This document shows, one piece after another, positions 16,776 through 25,917 of a stretch of 64,000 bases of DNA (its first letter is position 1; the number at the start of each line of letters is the position of its first letter). Both the position numbers and the translations under genes were made by a program. Location: the NCBI RefSeq assembly GCF_021010565.1, contig NZ_JAJNAY010000002.1, positions 248,001-312,000 of the forward strand. Reading direction: 5' to 3'. The notes under the pieces were generated by a model. The model was not told the origin of the DNA. It did not search any database and was given only the letters and a program-made list of their open reading frames with translations. This DNA comes from Chryseobacterium turcicum (GTDB lineage Bacteria; Bacteroidota; Bacteroidia; Flavobacteriales; Weeksellaceae).

Positions 16776-17780
16776 TTAACCTTTAAAGAAGAGTTGCTCT
16801 CCGTTTAGAAGCAAGCTACTTTCAAAATTATTAGTAAACAAGCTTCCGGTTCCTAAACCCTGAGGCATTTGATTTCCTTTTGTAAAAGTATATTGGGCAA
16901 TTGCATTCAACCCAATATTACTTTCTAAAGCAGAAGTAACCCACCACCCAATATTCCGCTGCACAACTAGAGATATCCACTCATCACAGCCTGAAAACCC
17001 TCCTACTAAAGCTGGTTTCAAAATAATATATTGTGGTTTTATGTGTTCTAGAAGTTTTTTCTTTTCATTAAAATCAATAATTCCTATCAATTCTTCATCA
17101 AGAGCAATCGGGGTTGGAGTCTCAGCACACAAATCAGCCATATCGCTCCAATTTCCAGCTTTTATAGGTTGCTCGATAGAATGAATATGTAAATCTGAAA
17201 GTTGATGCAATACAATTTTAGCTTCCTCTTTAGAAAATCCGCCATTGGCATCAACACGCAATTCTAATGTATCTTTTGAGAATTTTTGTCTTAGTTTTTT
17301 AAGAATCTCGTGTTCCGATTTCCAATCGACACCGATTTTTAATTTAATACAATGAAAGCCCTGCTCAAGTTTTTCAAGGATTTGCTCTTCCATAAAATCT
17401 ACATCGCCCATCCAGATTAAACCATTAATCATCATCGAATGCTGTCCTTTTGTAAATTCACTTGGGAAATAAAGATTTCCGCCGTGTTCTACATTTAGCA
17501 TGGCCTGCTCGTATCCGAACCAAATCGATGGAAACTCTTTTAATTCTTCTTTTAAAAATTCAGAATCCTGGTGAATGTTTTCACAGAGCCATTTTAGCTT
17601 TTCTTCGTAATCTGGTCGGTCATCATAGCTCAACCCCCTGAATATTGCGCACTCTCCTATTCCTTTATTTTCATTTTGAAAAACTTCGAGAATATAGGTT
17701 TCTTTTTCAAGCAAAACGCCGCGAGATGTTCCACTCGGGCGTTTGAATTTTAATAAATATTTGTAATATTTCGCTGTCAT
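16776..17780 (-). CDS. menC: o-Succinylbenzoate synthase
   Basis: The 334-residue protein belongs to the enolase superfamily. The N-terminal capping domain starts KRPSGTSRGVLLEKETYIL, and the barrel carries the catalytic lysine region CIKLKIGVDW, metal ligands in VDANGGF (Asp), EQPI (Glu) and LDEEL (Asp), and the second lysine in IILKPALVGG. It dehydrates SHCHC to o-succinylbenzoate in menaquinone synthesis, the respiratory quinone of Flavobacteriia. Its start codon directly abuts the fbp stop (17780/17781), so the two genes are cotranscribed. Other men genes are not in the window. A dipeptide-epimerase role is less likely given the YDDRPDYEEKL segment. Confidence 0.9.
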   Translation of the reverse strand: MTAKYYKYLLKFKRPSGTSRGVLLEKETYILEVFQNENKGIGECAIFRGLSYDDRPDYEEKLKWLCENIHQDSEFLKEELKEFPSIWFGYEQAMLNVEHGGNLYFPSEFTKGQHSMMINGLIWMGDVDFMEEQILEKLEQGFHCIKLKIGVDWKSEHEILKKLRQKFSKDTLELRVDANGGFSKEEAKIVLHQLSDLHIHSIEQPIKAGNWSDMADLCAETPTPIALDEELIGIIDFNEKKKLLEHIKPQYIILKPALVGGFSGCDEWISLVVQRNIGWWVTSALESNIGLNAIAQYTFTKGNQMPQGLGTGSLFTNNFESSLLLNGEQLFFKG

Positions 17781-18797
17781 TTATTTTACGCTGTCGATTC
17801 GCATAAATTCTTCCGCTTTTTCTACCATATCTACACTTCCTGCAAAGAAAGGTATTCTTTGGTGAAGCTCGGTAGGCTCAATTTCCATAATTCTTCTAAA
17901 ACCATCTGTAGCCTTTCCACCAGCTTGCTCAGCCAAAAATGCCATTGGGTTACATTCGTATAATAATCTTAATTTCCCGTTAGGAGACTGCCCATATGAT
18001 GGATAGATATAAATTCCTCCTTTCAACATATTTCTGTGGAAATCTGCCACTAATGAACCAATATATCTAGAAGTGTATGGTCTATCACCTTCTTCCATCT
18101 GACAATATTTAAGGTAATTTTTAACTCCCTGAGGAAATTTAATATAATTACCCTCGTTGATAGAATAAATTTTACCCGTTTTTGGAAATGTCATATTAGG
18201 ATGAGAAAGATAATAAGTTCCCAAAGAAGGATCTAAAGTAAATCCGTTTACACCGTTACCCGTTGTGTAAACGATCATCGTAGAAGATCCGTAAATAACA
18301 TATCCTGCAGCAATCTGATTGATTCCTTTTTGTAAGAAATCTTCTAACTGCACTGGAGTTCCGGGCTCAGTAACTCTTCTGTAAATTGAAAAAATAGTTC
18401 CTACAGAAACGTTAACATCAATATTTGAAGATCCGTCTAAAGGATCAATTAAAACTACGTATTTGCTTAAATGTCCGTTTTCGCCACATTTAATATCAAT
18501 AAAATCGTCATTTTCTTCTGAAGCAATCCCACAGACAACTTCTCTTTGAGAAAGTGCCGTGATAAAGATATCATTTGCAATCACATCAAGCTTTTGCTGC
18601 TCTTCGCCCTGAATATTCTGATTTCCGGCTGCGCCAGTGATATCTACAATCCCTGCTTTATTTACTTCTCTGTTTACGACTTTGGATGCCAGCCTTATAG
18701 CACTTAGAAGGCGCGAAAATTCACCAGTGGAATACTGAAAATCTTCCTGCTTATCAATTAAAAATTCTCCTAGAGTCTGTAATGGTTGATCTGACAT
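17781..18797 (-). CDS. fbp: Class I fructose-1,6-bisphosphatase
   Basis: The 338-residue enzyme has the class I motifs SEENDD (metal site), [25 protein letters not shown] (phosphatase signature) and [30 protein letters not shown] (substrate and metal binding). It hydrolyses fructose 1,6-bisphosphate to fructose 6-phosphate, the committed step of gluconeogenesis, in the cytoplasm. Length and motifs are standard. It is the upstream gene of the fbp-menC pair, with menC beginning without a gap. The 319-bp region before it contains no other gene and presumably holds its promoter. Confidence 0.96.
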   Translation of the reverse strand: MSDQPLQTLGEFLIDKQEDFQYSTGEFSRLLSAIRLASKVVNREVNKAGIVDITGAAGNQNIQGEEQQKLDVIANDIFITALSQREVVCGIASEENDDFIDIKCGENGHLSKYVVLIDPLDGSSNIDVNVSVGTIFSIYRRVTEPGTPVQLEDFLQKGINQIAAGYVIYGSSTMIVYTTGNGVNGFTLDPSLGTYYLSHPNMTFPKTGKIYSINEGNYIKFPQGVKNYLKYCQMEEGDRPYTSRYIGSLVADFHRNMLKGGIYIYPSYGQSPNGKLRLLYECNPMAFLAEQAGGKATDGFRRIMEIEPTELHQRIPFFAGSVDMVEKAEEFMRIDSVK

Positions 18798-19116
18798 TTT
18801 TATGTTTTTACTTTACCGCCAAATTTCGGAAATTTTATCACATTAAAAAACATTTTCTCACAAAAGAGCTTACACACTATTAATCAACATTATAAAAAAC
18901 AAATCACCCCATATATTGCGTAATTTATTAACACTGTACACTCCCAAATTATGTTCTTAAACGGCAAATATTTCTTATGCATTCCTTCGATTTTAATTAA
19001 ATCTTAATTCAATCCTGGCTCCATGCTATTTCATATCTCATCGTAATTGCATAATTTTGACGTCCGAAAAAAAATTCAATGTTTTAGTATCTAACAATTT
19101 TATTCTTAACAATTTA
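18798..19116. other. Intergenic region between fbp and the aspartate kinase gene
   Basis: This AT-rich divergent spacer holds one promoter-like box on the plus strand (TAATTTTG at 19052-19059). No RNA gene, repeat or small gene is apparent. An open frame starting at 19057 is only an upstream extension of the kinase frame. Confidence 0.6.
19052..19059 (+). promoter_or_regulatory. -7 box of the aspartate kinase gene
   Basis: TAATTTTG matches TAnnTTTG and lies about 57 bp before the chosen start at 19117. It also argues against translation from the upstream start at 19057, which would fall inside this box. Confidence 0.5.
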
Positions 19117-20355
19117 ATGAAAATTTTCAAGTTTGGAGGCGCATCTGTGAAAGATGCAGAGAGTGTAAAAAATGTATCAATGGTTCTTAGCAGCCAGCGT
19201 TTTGAAAAATGTCTACTTGTAATTTCAGCAATGGGTAAAACCACTAATGAGCTGGAAAAAGTAGTAGAATTGTATTTCAAAAAAGACAACTACCAAACTG
19301 AAATAGAACATATAAAACAGAAACACATTGAAATAGCCAAGGGGCTTTTCTCGGAAGATCATGCAGTTTTTGCAGAAATCAATCTTTTTTTTGATGATAT
19401 TGTTTCTTTTTTAAGAAGAAATAAATCTCCCAATTATAATTTTGTGTATGACCAAGTTGTAAGTTGCGGAGAAATGATTTCTACTAAAATTGTAAGTGAA
19501 TATCTAAATGATATACAATTTACCAATCAATGGCTTGATGCAAGAGACTACATAAAAACTGATGACTCTTACAGAGATGGTATTGTGAATTGGCAAAAAA
19601 CGGAAGAATTTATATCAAATTTAAATCCTGACATTTGCTATGTAACCCAAGGTTTCATAGGTTCTGATGACAACAATTTTACCGTAACCCTAGGAAGAGA
19701 AGGTTCAGATTATTCTGCTGCTATTTTTGCATATTGTCTTAATGCTACCGCAATGACCATTTGGAAAGACGTTCCAGGGGTGATGACCGGAGACCCAAGA
19801 ATCTTTGAAGATGTTACCCTTTTATCTAATATTTCTTACGAAGAGGCTATAGAACTGGCTTATTTTGGAGCAAGTGTTATTCATCCAAAAACATTGCAAC
19901 CCCTTCAACAAAAAAACATTCCTTTTTATGTAAAATCTTTTGTAGACCCTACAAAAGAAGGAACTAAAGTTGGTGACTCTGAAAAAAATCAAAGTGAAGA
20001 ATCTTATATTTTAAAAGGCAATCAAACGTTGCTTAAAATTTCTACACGAGATTTCTCTTTCATTGCAGAAGACCACATGAGTTTAATTTTCAATAATTTA
20101 GCCAAATATAAAATCAAAGTTTCTTTGATGCAGAATTCTGCAATTTCTTTGGCGTTGTGTCTTGAAGATAAATTCCTTAAAATTGAGGAGCTTAATAATG
20201 AGCTTCAGAAAATTTTTAAAACAGATATCATAAAAAATGTATCTTTATTTACTGTAAGAAATGCAAAAATGGAGAACATCGACAAATTTTACCAAGAAAA
20301 AAGTGTATTATTGGAACAGATTTCCAAAAACACACTTCAAATGGTAACACTATAA
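19117..20355 (+). CDS. lysC: Aspartate kinase (monofunctional)
   Basis: A 412-residue kinase starting MKIFKFGGASVKD, where KFGGASV (4-10) is the conserved aspartokinase phosphate-binding motif; I chose this ATG (19117) over 19057 because the motif must lie at the N-terminus. Further motifs are VTLGREGSDYSAAIFA and WKDVPGVMTGDPRI. The C-terminal part contains ACT-like regulatory segments (LLKISTRDFSFIAED). It phosphorylates aspartate, leading to lysine, threonine and methionine. The enzyme lacks a homoserine dehydrogenase domain, unlike ThrA/MetL. The olsF-like gene follows 21 bp after. Which feedback class it belongs to cannot be read from the sequence. Confidence 0.92.
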   Translation: MKIFKFGGASVKDAESVKNVSMVLSSQRFEKCLLVISAMGKTTNELEKVVELYFKKDNYQTEIEHIKQKHIEIAKGLFSEDHAVFAEINLFFDDIVSFLRRNKSPNYNFVYDQVVSCGEMISTKIVSEYLNDIQFTNQWLDARDYIKTDDSYRDGIVNWQKTEEFISNLNPDICYVTQGFIGSDDNNFTVTLGREGSDYSAAIFAYCLNATAMTIWKDVPGVMTGDPRIFEDVTLLSNISYEEAIELAYFGASVIHPKTLQPLQQKNIPFYVKSFVDPTKEGTKVGDSEKNQSEESYILKGNQTLLKISTRDFSFIAEDHMSLIFNNLAKYKIKVSLMQNSAISLALCLEDKFLKIEELNNELQKIFKTDIIKNVSLFTVRNAKMENIDKFYQEKSVLLEQISKNTLQMVTL

Positions 20356-20376
20356 ATAAATTCTGAGTAAACACAC

Positions 20377-22218
20377 ATGAGCTTAATCTCGAAAAATGAT
20401 TTAATCAAAGCTTCCGGCTTGCATAAAATAGGATTTCTTAAGAATCCTGTGGCATCTGCTGTAATGAGCATTGCAAAAATAAATGAAGTCAACAGACTTT
20501 ATGATAAGCTGAAAGACAAAGAGGGTAAAGATTTTTTCGATTCTTTCGTAAGAGAGAGAAACTTGAGCTATGTTGCTTTTGAAGAAGATTTAGCAAAAAT
20601 ACCAAAGACAGGCCCTTTCATATTGGTTTCTAATCATCCATTGGGTGCGATTGATGGTATTTTGATGTGCAAAATCCTTTCAGAAGTGCGTCCGGATTTT
20701 AAGGTAATGGGAAATTTTCTTTTAGAAAAAATAAAACCCATGGAACCTTTTGTCATTGCCGTAAATCCTTTTGAAGGAAGGAAAGAAGTACGAAACAGCG
20801 CAACCGGAATGCGAGAGACGCTAAAGCATCTTGAAAATGGGGGTTGTGTAGGAATTTTTCCGGCGGGAGAAGTTTCAAACAAAAACAATCCTTACGGAGA
20901 AATTTTAGACAGAGAATGGGAGAAACCTGCTTTAAAGCTGATAAAAATGGCAAAAGTACCAGTAGTCCCAATGTATTTCCATGCTAAAAACAGCACTCTT
21001 TTTTATCAGGTAGCCAAGATTCATCCTAATTTACAAACCATTATGCTTCCTGCGGAAATGATGAATGACCGCGAAAAGCCAATCCGTATCAGAATAGGAA
21101 AACCTATTACGGTAAAGGTAATGGATGAGATGGAAAATATTGAGGAACTGGGAGAGTTTTTGAAACGTAAGGTTTATATGATGAAATCTTATTATGAAAA
21201 AAGAAAATCTCTAGCCCAAGCTATTAATCTCAAAAATTTATATGTAAAATTCCCTTTATTAAGAGAGGAAAACATTGTTCAGAATATCATTGACGAAACT
21301 CCGAAGGAAGATATCATAAAAGACATCTCTAAGCTTCGTGGAACCGACAAAATGCTATTTAGTAACGGTAACTACGAAATTTATTTTACACCATACGAAG
21401 AAATCCCTTCAGTAATGAGGGAAATTGGAAGACAAAGAGAGCTTACTTTCCGTGCCGTGGGTGAAGGAAGTAATCTTCCTTTTGACCTTGATGAGTATGA
21501 CAAACATTATCATCACTTATTTCTGTGGGACAATGCCGCAGAAAAATTAGCCGGTGCCTACAGAATGGCTTTAGGTAAAGATGTGATGAAAAAATTCGGG
21601 ATTAAAGGCTTTTATACGAGTTCTCTTTTTGAATTTGAACAAGATATTCATCCGTTTTTCAAAAAAGTAATTGAGATGGGCCGTGCTTATATTTGTGAAG
21701 AATATCAGCAAAAACCCCTTCCTCTATTCCTTTTATGGCGTGGTATTGTACATGTTTGCTTAAGAAATCCAGACCATAAGTTCTTGATGGGAGGTGTAAG
21801 TATATCTAATAAATTTTCAGAATTTTCTAAATCTTTGATGATTGAGTTTATGCGTTCTAATTATTACGATTCTGCTGTAGCTCAATACATTACCCCACGT
21901 AATGACTTTAAAGTAAAACTCAGAGATCGTGATAAACATCTTTTTCTGGATGAAATGGAATCTGATTTAAACAAATTAGATAAAATCATCGATGATCTTG
22001 AACCTGAATTGAGAATGCCTGTTTTGATTAAAAAATACATTAAGCAAAATGCAAAAGTTATTGCCTTTAATGTAGACCCTAACTTCAATGACGCCATTGA
22101 TGGATTGATGTATATCAGAATTAGCGATCTTCCCGAAAGTACGATTAAGCCTGTTTTGGAGGAAATGAGTGAGCAGATAAGAAAAGAACAAGAAAATAAT
22201 CAGACTGAGAATCAGTAG
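20377..22218 (+). CDS. olsF: Bifunctional acyltransferase, OlsF-like
   Basis: The 613-residue protein joins two domains. Residues 70-270 form a PlsC-like O-acyltransferase with SNHPLGAIDG (His87-x5-Asp93, one residue longer than the usual H-x4-D spacing) and GIFPAGEVS. Residues about 330-550 form a GNAT-like N-acyltransferase of the OlsB type (REIGRQRELTFRAVGEG, LFLWDNAAEKLAGAYRM, FLMGGVSISNKF). This order is that of OlsF, which makes ornithine-type aminolipids by N- and then O-acylation; Bacteroidota also make glycine and serinoglycine lipids by related enzymes. It should act at the inner membrane. The amino acid acceptor (ornithine or glycine) is not readable from sequence. Confidence 0.85.
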   Translation: MSLISKNDLIKASGLHKIGFLKNPVASAVMSIAKINEVNRLYDKLKDKEGKDFFDSFVRERNLSYVAFEEDLAKIPKTGPFILVSNHPLGAIDGILMCKILSEVRPDFKVMGNFLLEKIKPMEPFVIAVNPFEGRKEVRNSATGMRETLKHLENGGCVGIFPAGEVSNKNNPYGEILDREWEKPALKLIKMAKVPVVPMYFHAKNSTLFYQVAKIHPNLQTIMLPAEMMNDREKPIRIRIGKPITVKVMDEMENIEELGEFLKRKVYMMKSYYEKRKSLAQAINLKNLYVKFPLLREENIVQNIIDETPKEDIIKDISKLRGTDKMLFSNGNYEIYFTPYEEIPSVMREIGRQRELTFRAVGEGSNLPFDLDEYDKHYHHLFLWDNAAEKLAGAYRMALGKDVMKKFGIKGFYTSSLFEFEQDIHPFFKKVIEMGRAYICEEYQQKPLPLFLLWRGIVHVCLRNPDHKFLMGGVSISNKFSEFSKSLMIEFMRSNYYDSAVAQYITPRNDFKVKLRDRDKHLFLDEMESDLNKLDKIIDDLEPELRMPVLIKKYIKQNAKVIAFNVDPNFNDAIDGLMYIRISDLPESTIKPVLEEMSEQIRKEQENNQTENQ

Positions 22219-22276
22219 GTTTTAATTTATTAGCAAAAAAGTTCGATTAATACTTGCTTCATATACGAAAACTTCC

Positions 22277-22284
22277 TACTTTTG
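22277..22284 (+). promoter_or_regulatory. Promoter of tRNA-Phe copy 1
   Basis: TACTTTTG (TAnnTTTG) with TTG at 22254-22256, 20 bases upstream. The second tRNA copy has the same spacing. Confidence 0.65.
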
Positions 22285-22326
22285 CATCACTTTAAAACAA
22301 CGAAGTAAATCATACAAACATATAAT

Positions 22327-22399
22327 GGTTTCTTAGCTCAGTTGGTAGAGCAATGGATTGAAAATCCATGTGTCCCTGGTTCGATTCCTGGAGAAACCA
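22327..22399 (+). tRNA. tRNA-Phe (anticodon GAA), copy 1
   Basis: The acceptor stem GGTTTCT pairs with AGAAACC, the anticodon loop TTGAAAA is closed by ATGGA/TCCAT, and the T-arm reads CCTGG-TTCGATT-CCTGG. The 3' CCA is not encoded. The gene is identical to the copy at 24779 and is followed by a strong terminator. Confidence 0.97.
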
Positions 22400-22400
22400 C

Positions 22401-22426
22401 AAAACCACCTTTTACAGGTGGTTTTT
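22401..22426 (+). terminator. Terminator of tRNA-Phe copy 1
   Basis: AAAACCACC and GGTGGTTTT flank the 7-nt loop TTTTACA and are followed by a T-run. The same terminator follows copy 2. Confidence 0.92.
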
Positions 22427-22500
22427 TGTTTTTACAAAGGTTTCGTTATTCATATAAAATCAAAATTAAGTATCTTCGCTTTTTTAAATTTATATTCAAA

Positions 22501-23676
22501 ATGAAAAAGATTATCTCCGGATTATTTATTTTTATCAATATTATTATTTTAGCGCAAGACGAAATTAAATTTCAAGACATTCCTTTCAAGGATCTTGTTG
22601 CTAAGGCAAAAAAGGAAAATAAACTTGTATTCATCGATGCCTACGCTTCTTGGTGCGGACCATGTAAGATGATGGAAAAAAATGTTTTCACCAAAAAATC
22701 TGTCGGTGATTTTTACAATAAAAACTTTGTAAACGCAAGAATCGACATGGAAAAAGGTGAAGGACGAGAAATAGCCCAAAAATTCAGCGTACGCTCCTAT
22801 CCTACCTATTTGTTTTTGAATGGTGATGGCGAATTGGTTTCGCAGAACTATGGCTACATGGAGGAAGGTTTGTTTTTGGCAATGGCCCAAGAAATAAACT
22901 CTCCAAATAATAAAAAAGGCTCTTTGAAAGAACGTTTTGCTAATGGAGAAAAAGACAAAGATTTTTTGATTAATATCATGAAGCTCACGTCAAGTTCAGA
23001 CTACGAATTTGCAAAAAAAGCTTCTGAAAGATATTTTGAAAACAAAAAAAACAATGAAGAGTTCACAAAAGACGATGCCGGACTTTTATTTTACTTTTTA
23101 AAATCATCAGAAGATTCAAATTACAAAACTTTTGTTGCCAGAAAATCTGAAATTCTCAAATTTTTACCTGAAGAAAATTATAATGAATTTAACAATCAGC
23201 TTTTACTAGGTAAAGTTGTTGAAGAATCTATTGATAGTAAAAATAAAAAAATCAATGATGCCTATTTTCTAAAAACCGCAGAACCTTTGGTTGGAAAAGA
23301 AGCTGCTATAACAAAACTTAATCAGACCAAACTAGCGTACTACGAACAAAATGCTAATTTCCCGGAATACGAAAAAGCAGCTTTAGATTATTATAAACAC
23401 TCAGATTCATTTGAGCCTAATGAGCTATTAAAAGCAGCTTGGATATTCTCTGACCACATCAAGACTCTATCTTCTTTGAAAAAAGCCGCAGAATGGGCTG
23501 AAAAATCTGTTATGCGCAGCGAAACATCAGAGAACACTTATATTTTAGCTAAAATTTATTTTAATTTAGGTAATAAAGATTTAGCTAAAAACTTTGCTGA
23601 AATGTCTAAAAATATAGCAAATCAATCTGGTAAAGATGCGAATTTAGCTCAGACATTATTAAATCAAATTAAATAA
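22501..23676 (+). CDS. Secreted thioredoxin-like protein
   Basis: A 391-residue protein starting with a signal peptide (MKKIISGLFIFINIIILAQ) and a thioredoxin fold with the active site WCGPCK at residues 51-56 inside FIDAYASWCGPCKMMEKNVF, plus the cis-proline strand RSYPTYLFLNGDGE. The C-terminal half is helical with TPR-like segments (AEWAEKSVMRSE, AKIYFNLGNKDLAKNFAEMSK). It probably reduces or isomerises disulfides in the periplasm. The open frame extends upstream to 22342 through the tRNA and its terminator, but the signal peptide fixes the start at 22501. The DUF3575 gene follows nine bases later, suggesting an operon. Confidence 0.88.
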   Translation: MKKIISGLFIFINIIILAQDEIKFQDIPFKDLVAKAKKENKLVFIDAYASWCGPCKMMEKNVFTKKSVGDFYNKNFVNARIDMEKGEGREIAQKFSVRSYPTYLFLNGDGELVSQNYGYMEEGLFLAMAQEINSPNNKKGSLKERFANGEKDKDFLINIMKLTSSSDYEFAKKASERYFENKKNNEEFTKDDAGLLFYFLKSSEDSNYKTFVARKSEILKFLPEENYNEFNNQLLLGKVVEESIDSKNKKINDAYFLKTAEPLVGKEAAITKLNQTKLAYYEQNANFPEYEKAALDYYKHSDSFEPNELLKAAWIFSDHIKTLSSLKKAAEWAEKSVMRSETSENTYILAKIYFNLGNKDLAKNFAEMSKNIANQSGKDANLAQTLLNQIK

Positions 23677-23685
23677 GCTTACATT

Positions 23686-24336
23686 TTGAAGTATAAAATT
23701 TTTATCGCAGTTTTAGGTATATTTTCAAGAATGAATATTAATGCACAGGAGAATCAGAAGCAGGAAATCAACCAGGAATCTGAGAAAAAACTTTATATAA
23801 AAGGAAATGCATTACTCATCCCAATTGGCGTAGTGCACGCAGGATTAGAATACCAACTCAACAATAAATTCACTTTGCAAGGTGATGTTTTAATATCTCC
23901 TTGGAAGTCTTTTGCAGGACACGAAGCTCAGGTTTACATGGGAACTATTGAAGGAAGATATTATTTCAACGAAGCTTTCAAAGGATGGCATGTAGGCGCC
24001 AATATATCTATGGGAGTTTATAATATACAAAAACCAAACTATTGGAATGATGATGTTTATGTAGATGCACAGATAGGGATTCCTAGTAATTACATCAATT
24101 CTCAGCTTTACCAAAAAGGATATTCTATTTTATTTGGTGTTGAAGGAGGATATCAATTCAAATTAGCTAAAAATTGGAATATGGATATTTTTGCAGGAAT
24201 AGGAAGTTCTCAGGATTTTTACAAAGGGTACGTACGTGGTAGTGGAGAAAGATACGACAGCGCAGATGGCTACAACAGAAGCGGCGAATTAATGCCTTAC
24301 AGAGGAGGCGTAATGATTTCTTACAGATTAAAATAA
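23686..24336 (+). CDS. DUF3575 outer-membrane protein
   Basis: The 216-residue protein starts at a TTG, with a signal-peptide-like N-terminus ending in NINAQE. The mature part has alternating hydrophobic strands typical of an eight-stranded outer-membrane barrel: ALLIPIGVVHAGLEYQL, TLQGDVLISPWKSF, TIEGRYYF, GWHVGANISMGVY and GGVMISYRLK at the end. This agrees with the DUF3575 family common in Bacteroidota. It follows the thioredoxin-like gene closely and precedes a small membrane protein gene by 12 bp, so the three are likely one transcript. Function unknown. Confidence 0.85.
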   Translation: MKYKIFIAVLGIFSRMNINAQENQKQEINQESEKKLYIKGNALLIPIGVVHAGLEYQLNNKFTLQGDVLISPWKSFAGHEAQVYMGTIEGRYYFNEAFKGWHVGANISMGVYNIQKPNYWNDDVYVDAQIGIPSNYINSQLYQKGYSILFGVEGGYQFKLAKNWNMDIFAGIGSSQDFYKGYVRGSGERYDSADGYNRSGELMPYRGGVMISYRLK

Positions 24337-24348
24337 TACAACAACAAC

Positions 24349-24555
24349 ATGAAACTATTCGGAAGAAACCACATCATCATATCTATCATTACTTTTACGA
24401 TACTTTTTCTAATGAATTATCTGGGAAATGAGGAAGCTGATAAAATGGAACGTGCATTAATGACTGCTTTTGCAGGTGTTATCGGATTATCAATCGGACT
24501 TTTTATTTTAAATAAAGGAAAGAATGATAAGAATCCGCCGCAGCACTTTGATTAA
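24349..24555 (+). CDS. Small two-helix membrane protein
   Basis: A 68-residue protein with two hydrophobic segments (about residues 8-25, HIIISIITFTILFLMNYL, and 37-55, ALMTAFAGVIGLSIGLFIL) separated by a short charged loop NEEADKMER. The C-terminus is hydrophilic (KNDKNPPQHFD). It should sit in the inner membrane with both ends on the same side. It lies 12 bp after the DUF3575 gene. I do not recognise the family. No function can be suggested. Confidence 0.7.
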   Translation: MKLFGRNHIIISIITFTILFLMNYLGNEEADKMERALMTAFAGVIGLSIGLFILNKGKNDKNPPQHFD

Positions 24556-24728
24556 TTCTTTAATCATCAATTGTAAATTTACCATTCATGTGAAAGTATT
24601 AAAAAAACAGGCGATAAAAGCAAAATACAATCAATTGATAATCAAACTAGAAATTAAAAAAGTTAATTAAATCGGTATAAAATTACATTTAATTAGGTAA
24701 AAAACTTGCATCACATTAAAAAAAAACA

Positions 24729-24736
24729 TATTTTTG
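24729..24736 (+). promoter_or_regulatory. Promoter of tRNA-Phe copy 2
   Basis: TATTTTTG with TTG at 24706-24708, 20 bases upstream, as in copy 1. The following AAAACAACGAAGT is shared by both copies. Confidence 0.65.
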
Positions 24737-24778
24737 CACCCAGTTAAAACAACGAAGTCAATCACACTTAAGATAAAT

Positions 24779-24851
24779 GGTTTCTTAGCTCAGTTGGTAG
24801 AGCAATGGATTGAAAATCCATGTGTCCCTGGTTCGATTCCTGGAGAAACCA
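24779..24851 (+). tRNA. tRNA-Phe (anticodon GAA), copy 2
   Basis: The 73-nt gene is identical to copy 1 (GGTTTCT/AGAAACC acceptor, TTGAAAA anticodon loop). It lies 2452 bp downstream of the first copy with similar promoter and terminator, so it arose by duplication of the locus. Confidence 0.97.
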
Positions 24852-24852
24852 C

Positions 24853-24880
24853 AAAACCACCTTTTACAGGTGGTTTTTTT
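24853..24880 (+). terminator. Terminator of tRNA-Phe copy 2
   Basis: AAAACCACC, loop TTTTACA, GGTGGTTTTTTT: the same hairpin as after copy 1, with a longer T-run. Confidence 0.92.
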
Positions 24881-24944
24881 TATGCATTCATATTTATTTA
24901 GAACGGTTTCTACATTTTCAAGGCTCAATCGCAAAACCTGGGGA

Positions 24945-25913
24945 CTAGGCAAAAAGTTTTGATAATCTGAATAGGAAAAATACTTTATCTCTTACGCCTC
25001 GAAGTTGTAACCTGAAGTTTTTTATTTTAGCATTGAAAGATTCTGCTGAAGCATTTGTGCTTCGCTGGTTAAAATAATTGAGAATGCCGTTGTAGTTATG
25101 CATAATAGTTTTTGTTAAGGTATTAAAGGATTTAAATCCAGATTCTTCCACTTCTCTAAACCAATGGACTAACTTTAACATAGCGACAGATTTTTGAATG
25201 TTCTGATTATAAATTTTCCTGAGCCCATCTGATAAATTGTACGCCTTTTCTAAATCGGGATACTCCTTAAATAGGATTTTTGCTCTTTGTTTTTGTGATA
25301 AAGTCCACTTTTCTCTAGTTTTATAAAGCAGGTATCTGCTTCTTGCTAAAAGTTGCTTTCGGGTGTCATCGTTTTCAAAAACTTTAATTATAGGTTTTCG
25401 CTTCTTTTGTTTCGCTTCCGTGAGCAAGTTATTTTCTTGCTCAATGGCCTGCCAGCGATGCTTAATCCTTATTTCCTGAAGGGCTTCTGTGGCGAGTTTC
25501 TGAACATGGAAGCGATCGATAACCGGTGTTGCATTAGGAAAACATTTTTTGGCAATAAGTTTCATAGACCCAGCCATATCTAAAGTAATTTCCGTTACTT
25601 TTATTCTTAATTTTCTGTTGATTTTAAAAAGATGTTCAATTACTGTTTCACTCTGTATTCCTCTGATAATGGCTACAATTGAGCCTTTTCTACCCTTTCC
25701 CTTTTTTGAGGTGAGAACGGTATAGAGTTCGCCATCAGAAAGGGCAACTTCATCCAGAGAGAGCTGCTCTGAAATATTTTGAGGATGCAAAATCCAGTCT
25801 TCGGCGTGCGGTTTTTGCTCCCAATTTTTAAAATCGCTGAGGGAATGTTTGTACTGTCTTTGAAATTTTCTGCCCTCCACACCGTAAAGCTCTCCAATGG
25901 TTTTGCAGGACAA
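24945..25913 (-). CDS. ISAon1-family transposase, catalytic part
   Basis: The 322 residues contain the DDE catalytic domain of the ISL3 family: Asp in LSLDEVALSDGEL, the TLDMAGSMKL segment, VIDRFHVQKLATEAL and a final glutamate in NASAESFNAKIKNFR. The frame opens at an A8 run (25933-25940 region) and its first possible start, a TTG at 25913, lies within conserved sequence. This part is therefore probably translated as a fusion with the N-terminal frame through a +1 frameshift or RNA polymerase slippage that loses one A. It cuts and joins DNA at the 23-bp ends. It looks intact. Confidence 0.9.
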   Translation of the reverse strand: MSCKTIGELYGVEGRKFQRQYKHSLSDFKNWEQKPHAEDWILHPQNISEQLSLDEVALSDGELYTVLTSKKGKGRKGSIVAIIRGIQSETVIEHLFKINRKLRIKVTEITLDMAGSMKLIAKKCFPNATPVIDRFHVQKLATEALQEIRIKHRWQAIEQENNLLTEAKQKKRKPIIKVFENDDTRKQLLARSRYLLYKTREKWTLSQKQRAKILFKEYPDLEKAYNLSDGLRKIYNQNIQKSVAMLKLVHWFREVEESGFKSFNTLTKTIMHNYNGILNYFNQRSTNASAESFNAKIKNFRLQLRGVRDKVFFLFRLSKLFA

Positions 25914-25917
25914 GGCT

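Noticed and set aside
19057..19116. Upstream start of the aspartate kinase
   Set aside because: It falls on the promoter box and places the KFGGASV motif 23 residues in, unlike the family.
22342..22500. Upstream start of the thioredoxin-like protein
   Set aside because: The extension runs through the tRNA-Phe gene and its terminator; the signal peptide begins at 22501.
22327..24851. Integrative element bounded by attachment sites in the two tRNA-Phe genes
   Set aside because: No integrase or other mobility gene lies between them, and both tRNA copies are complete with promoter and terminator, which fits a simple duplication.
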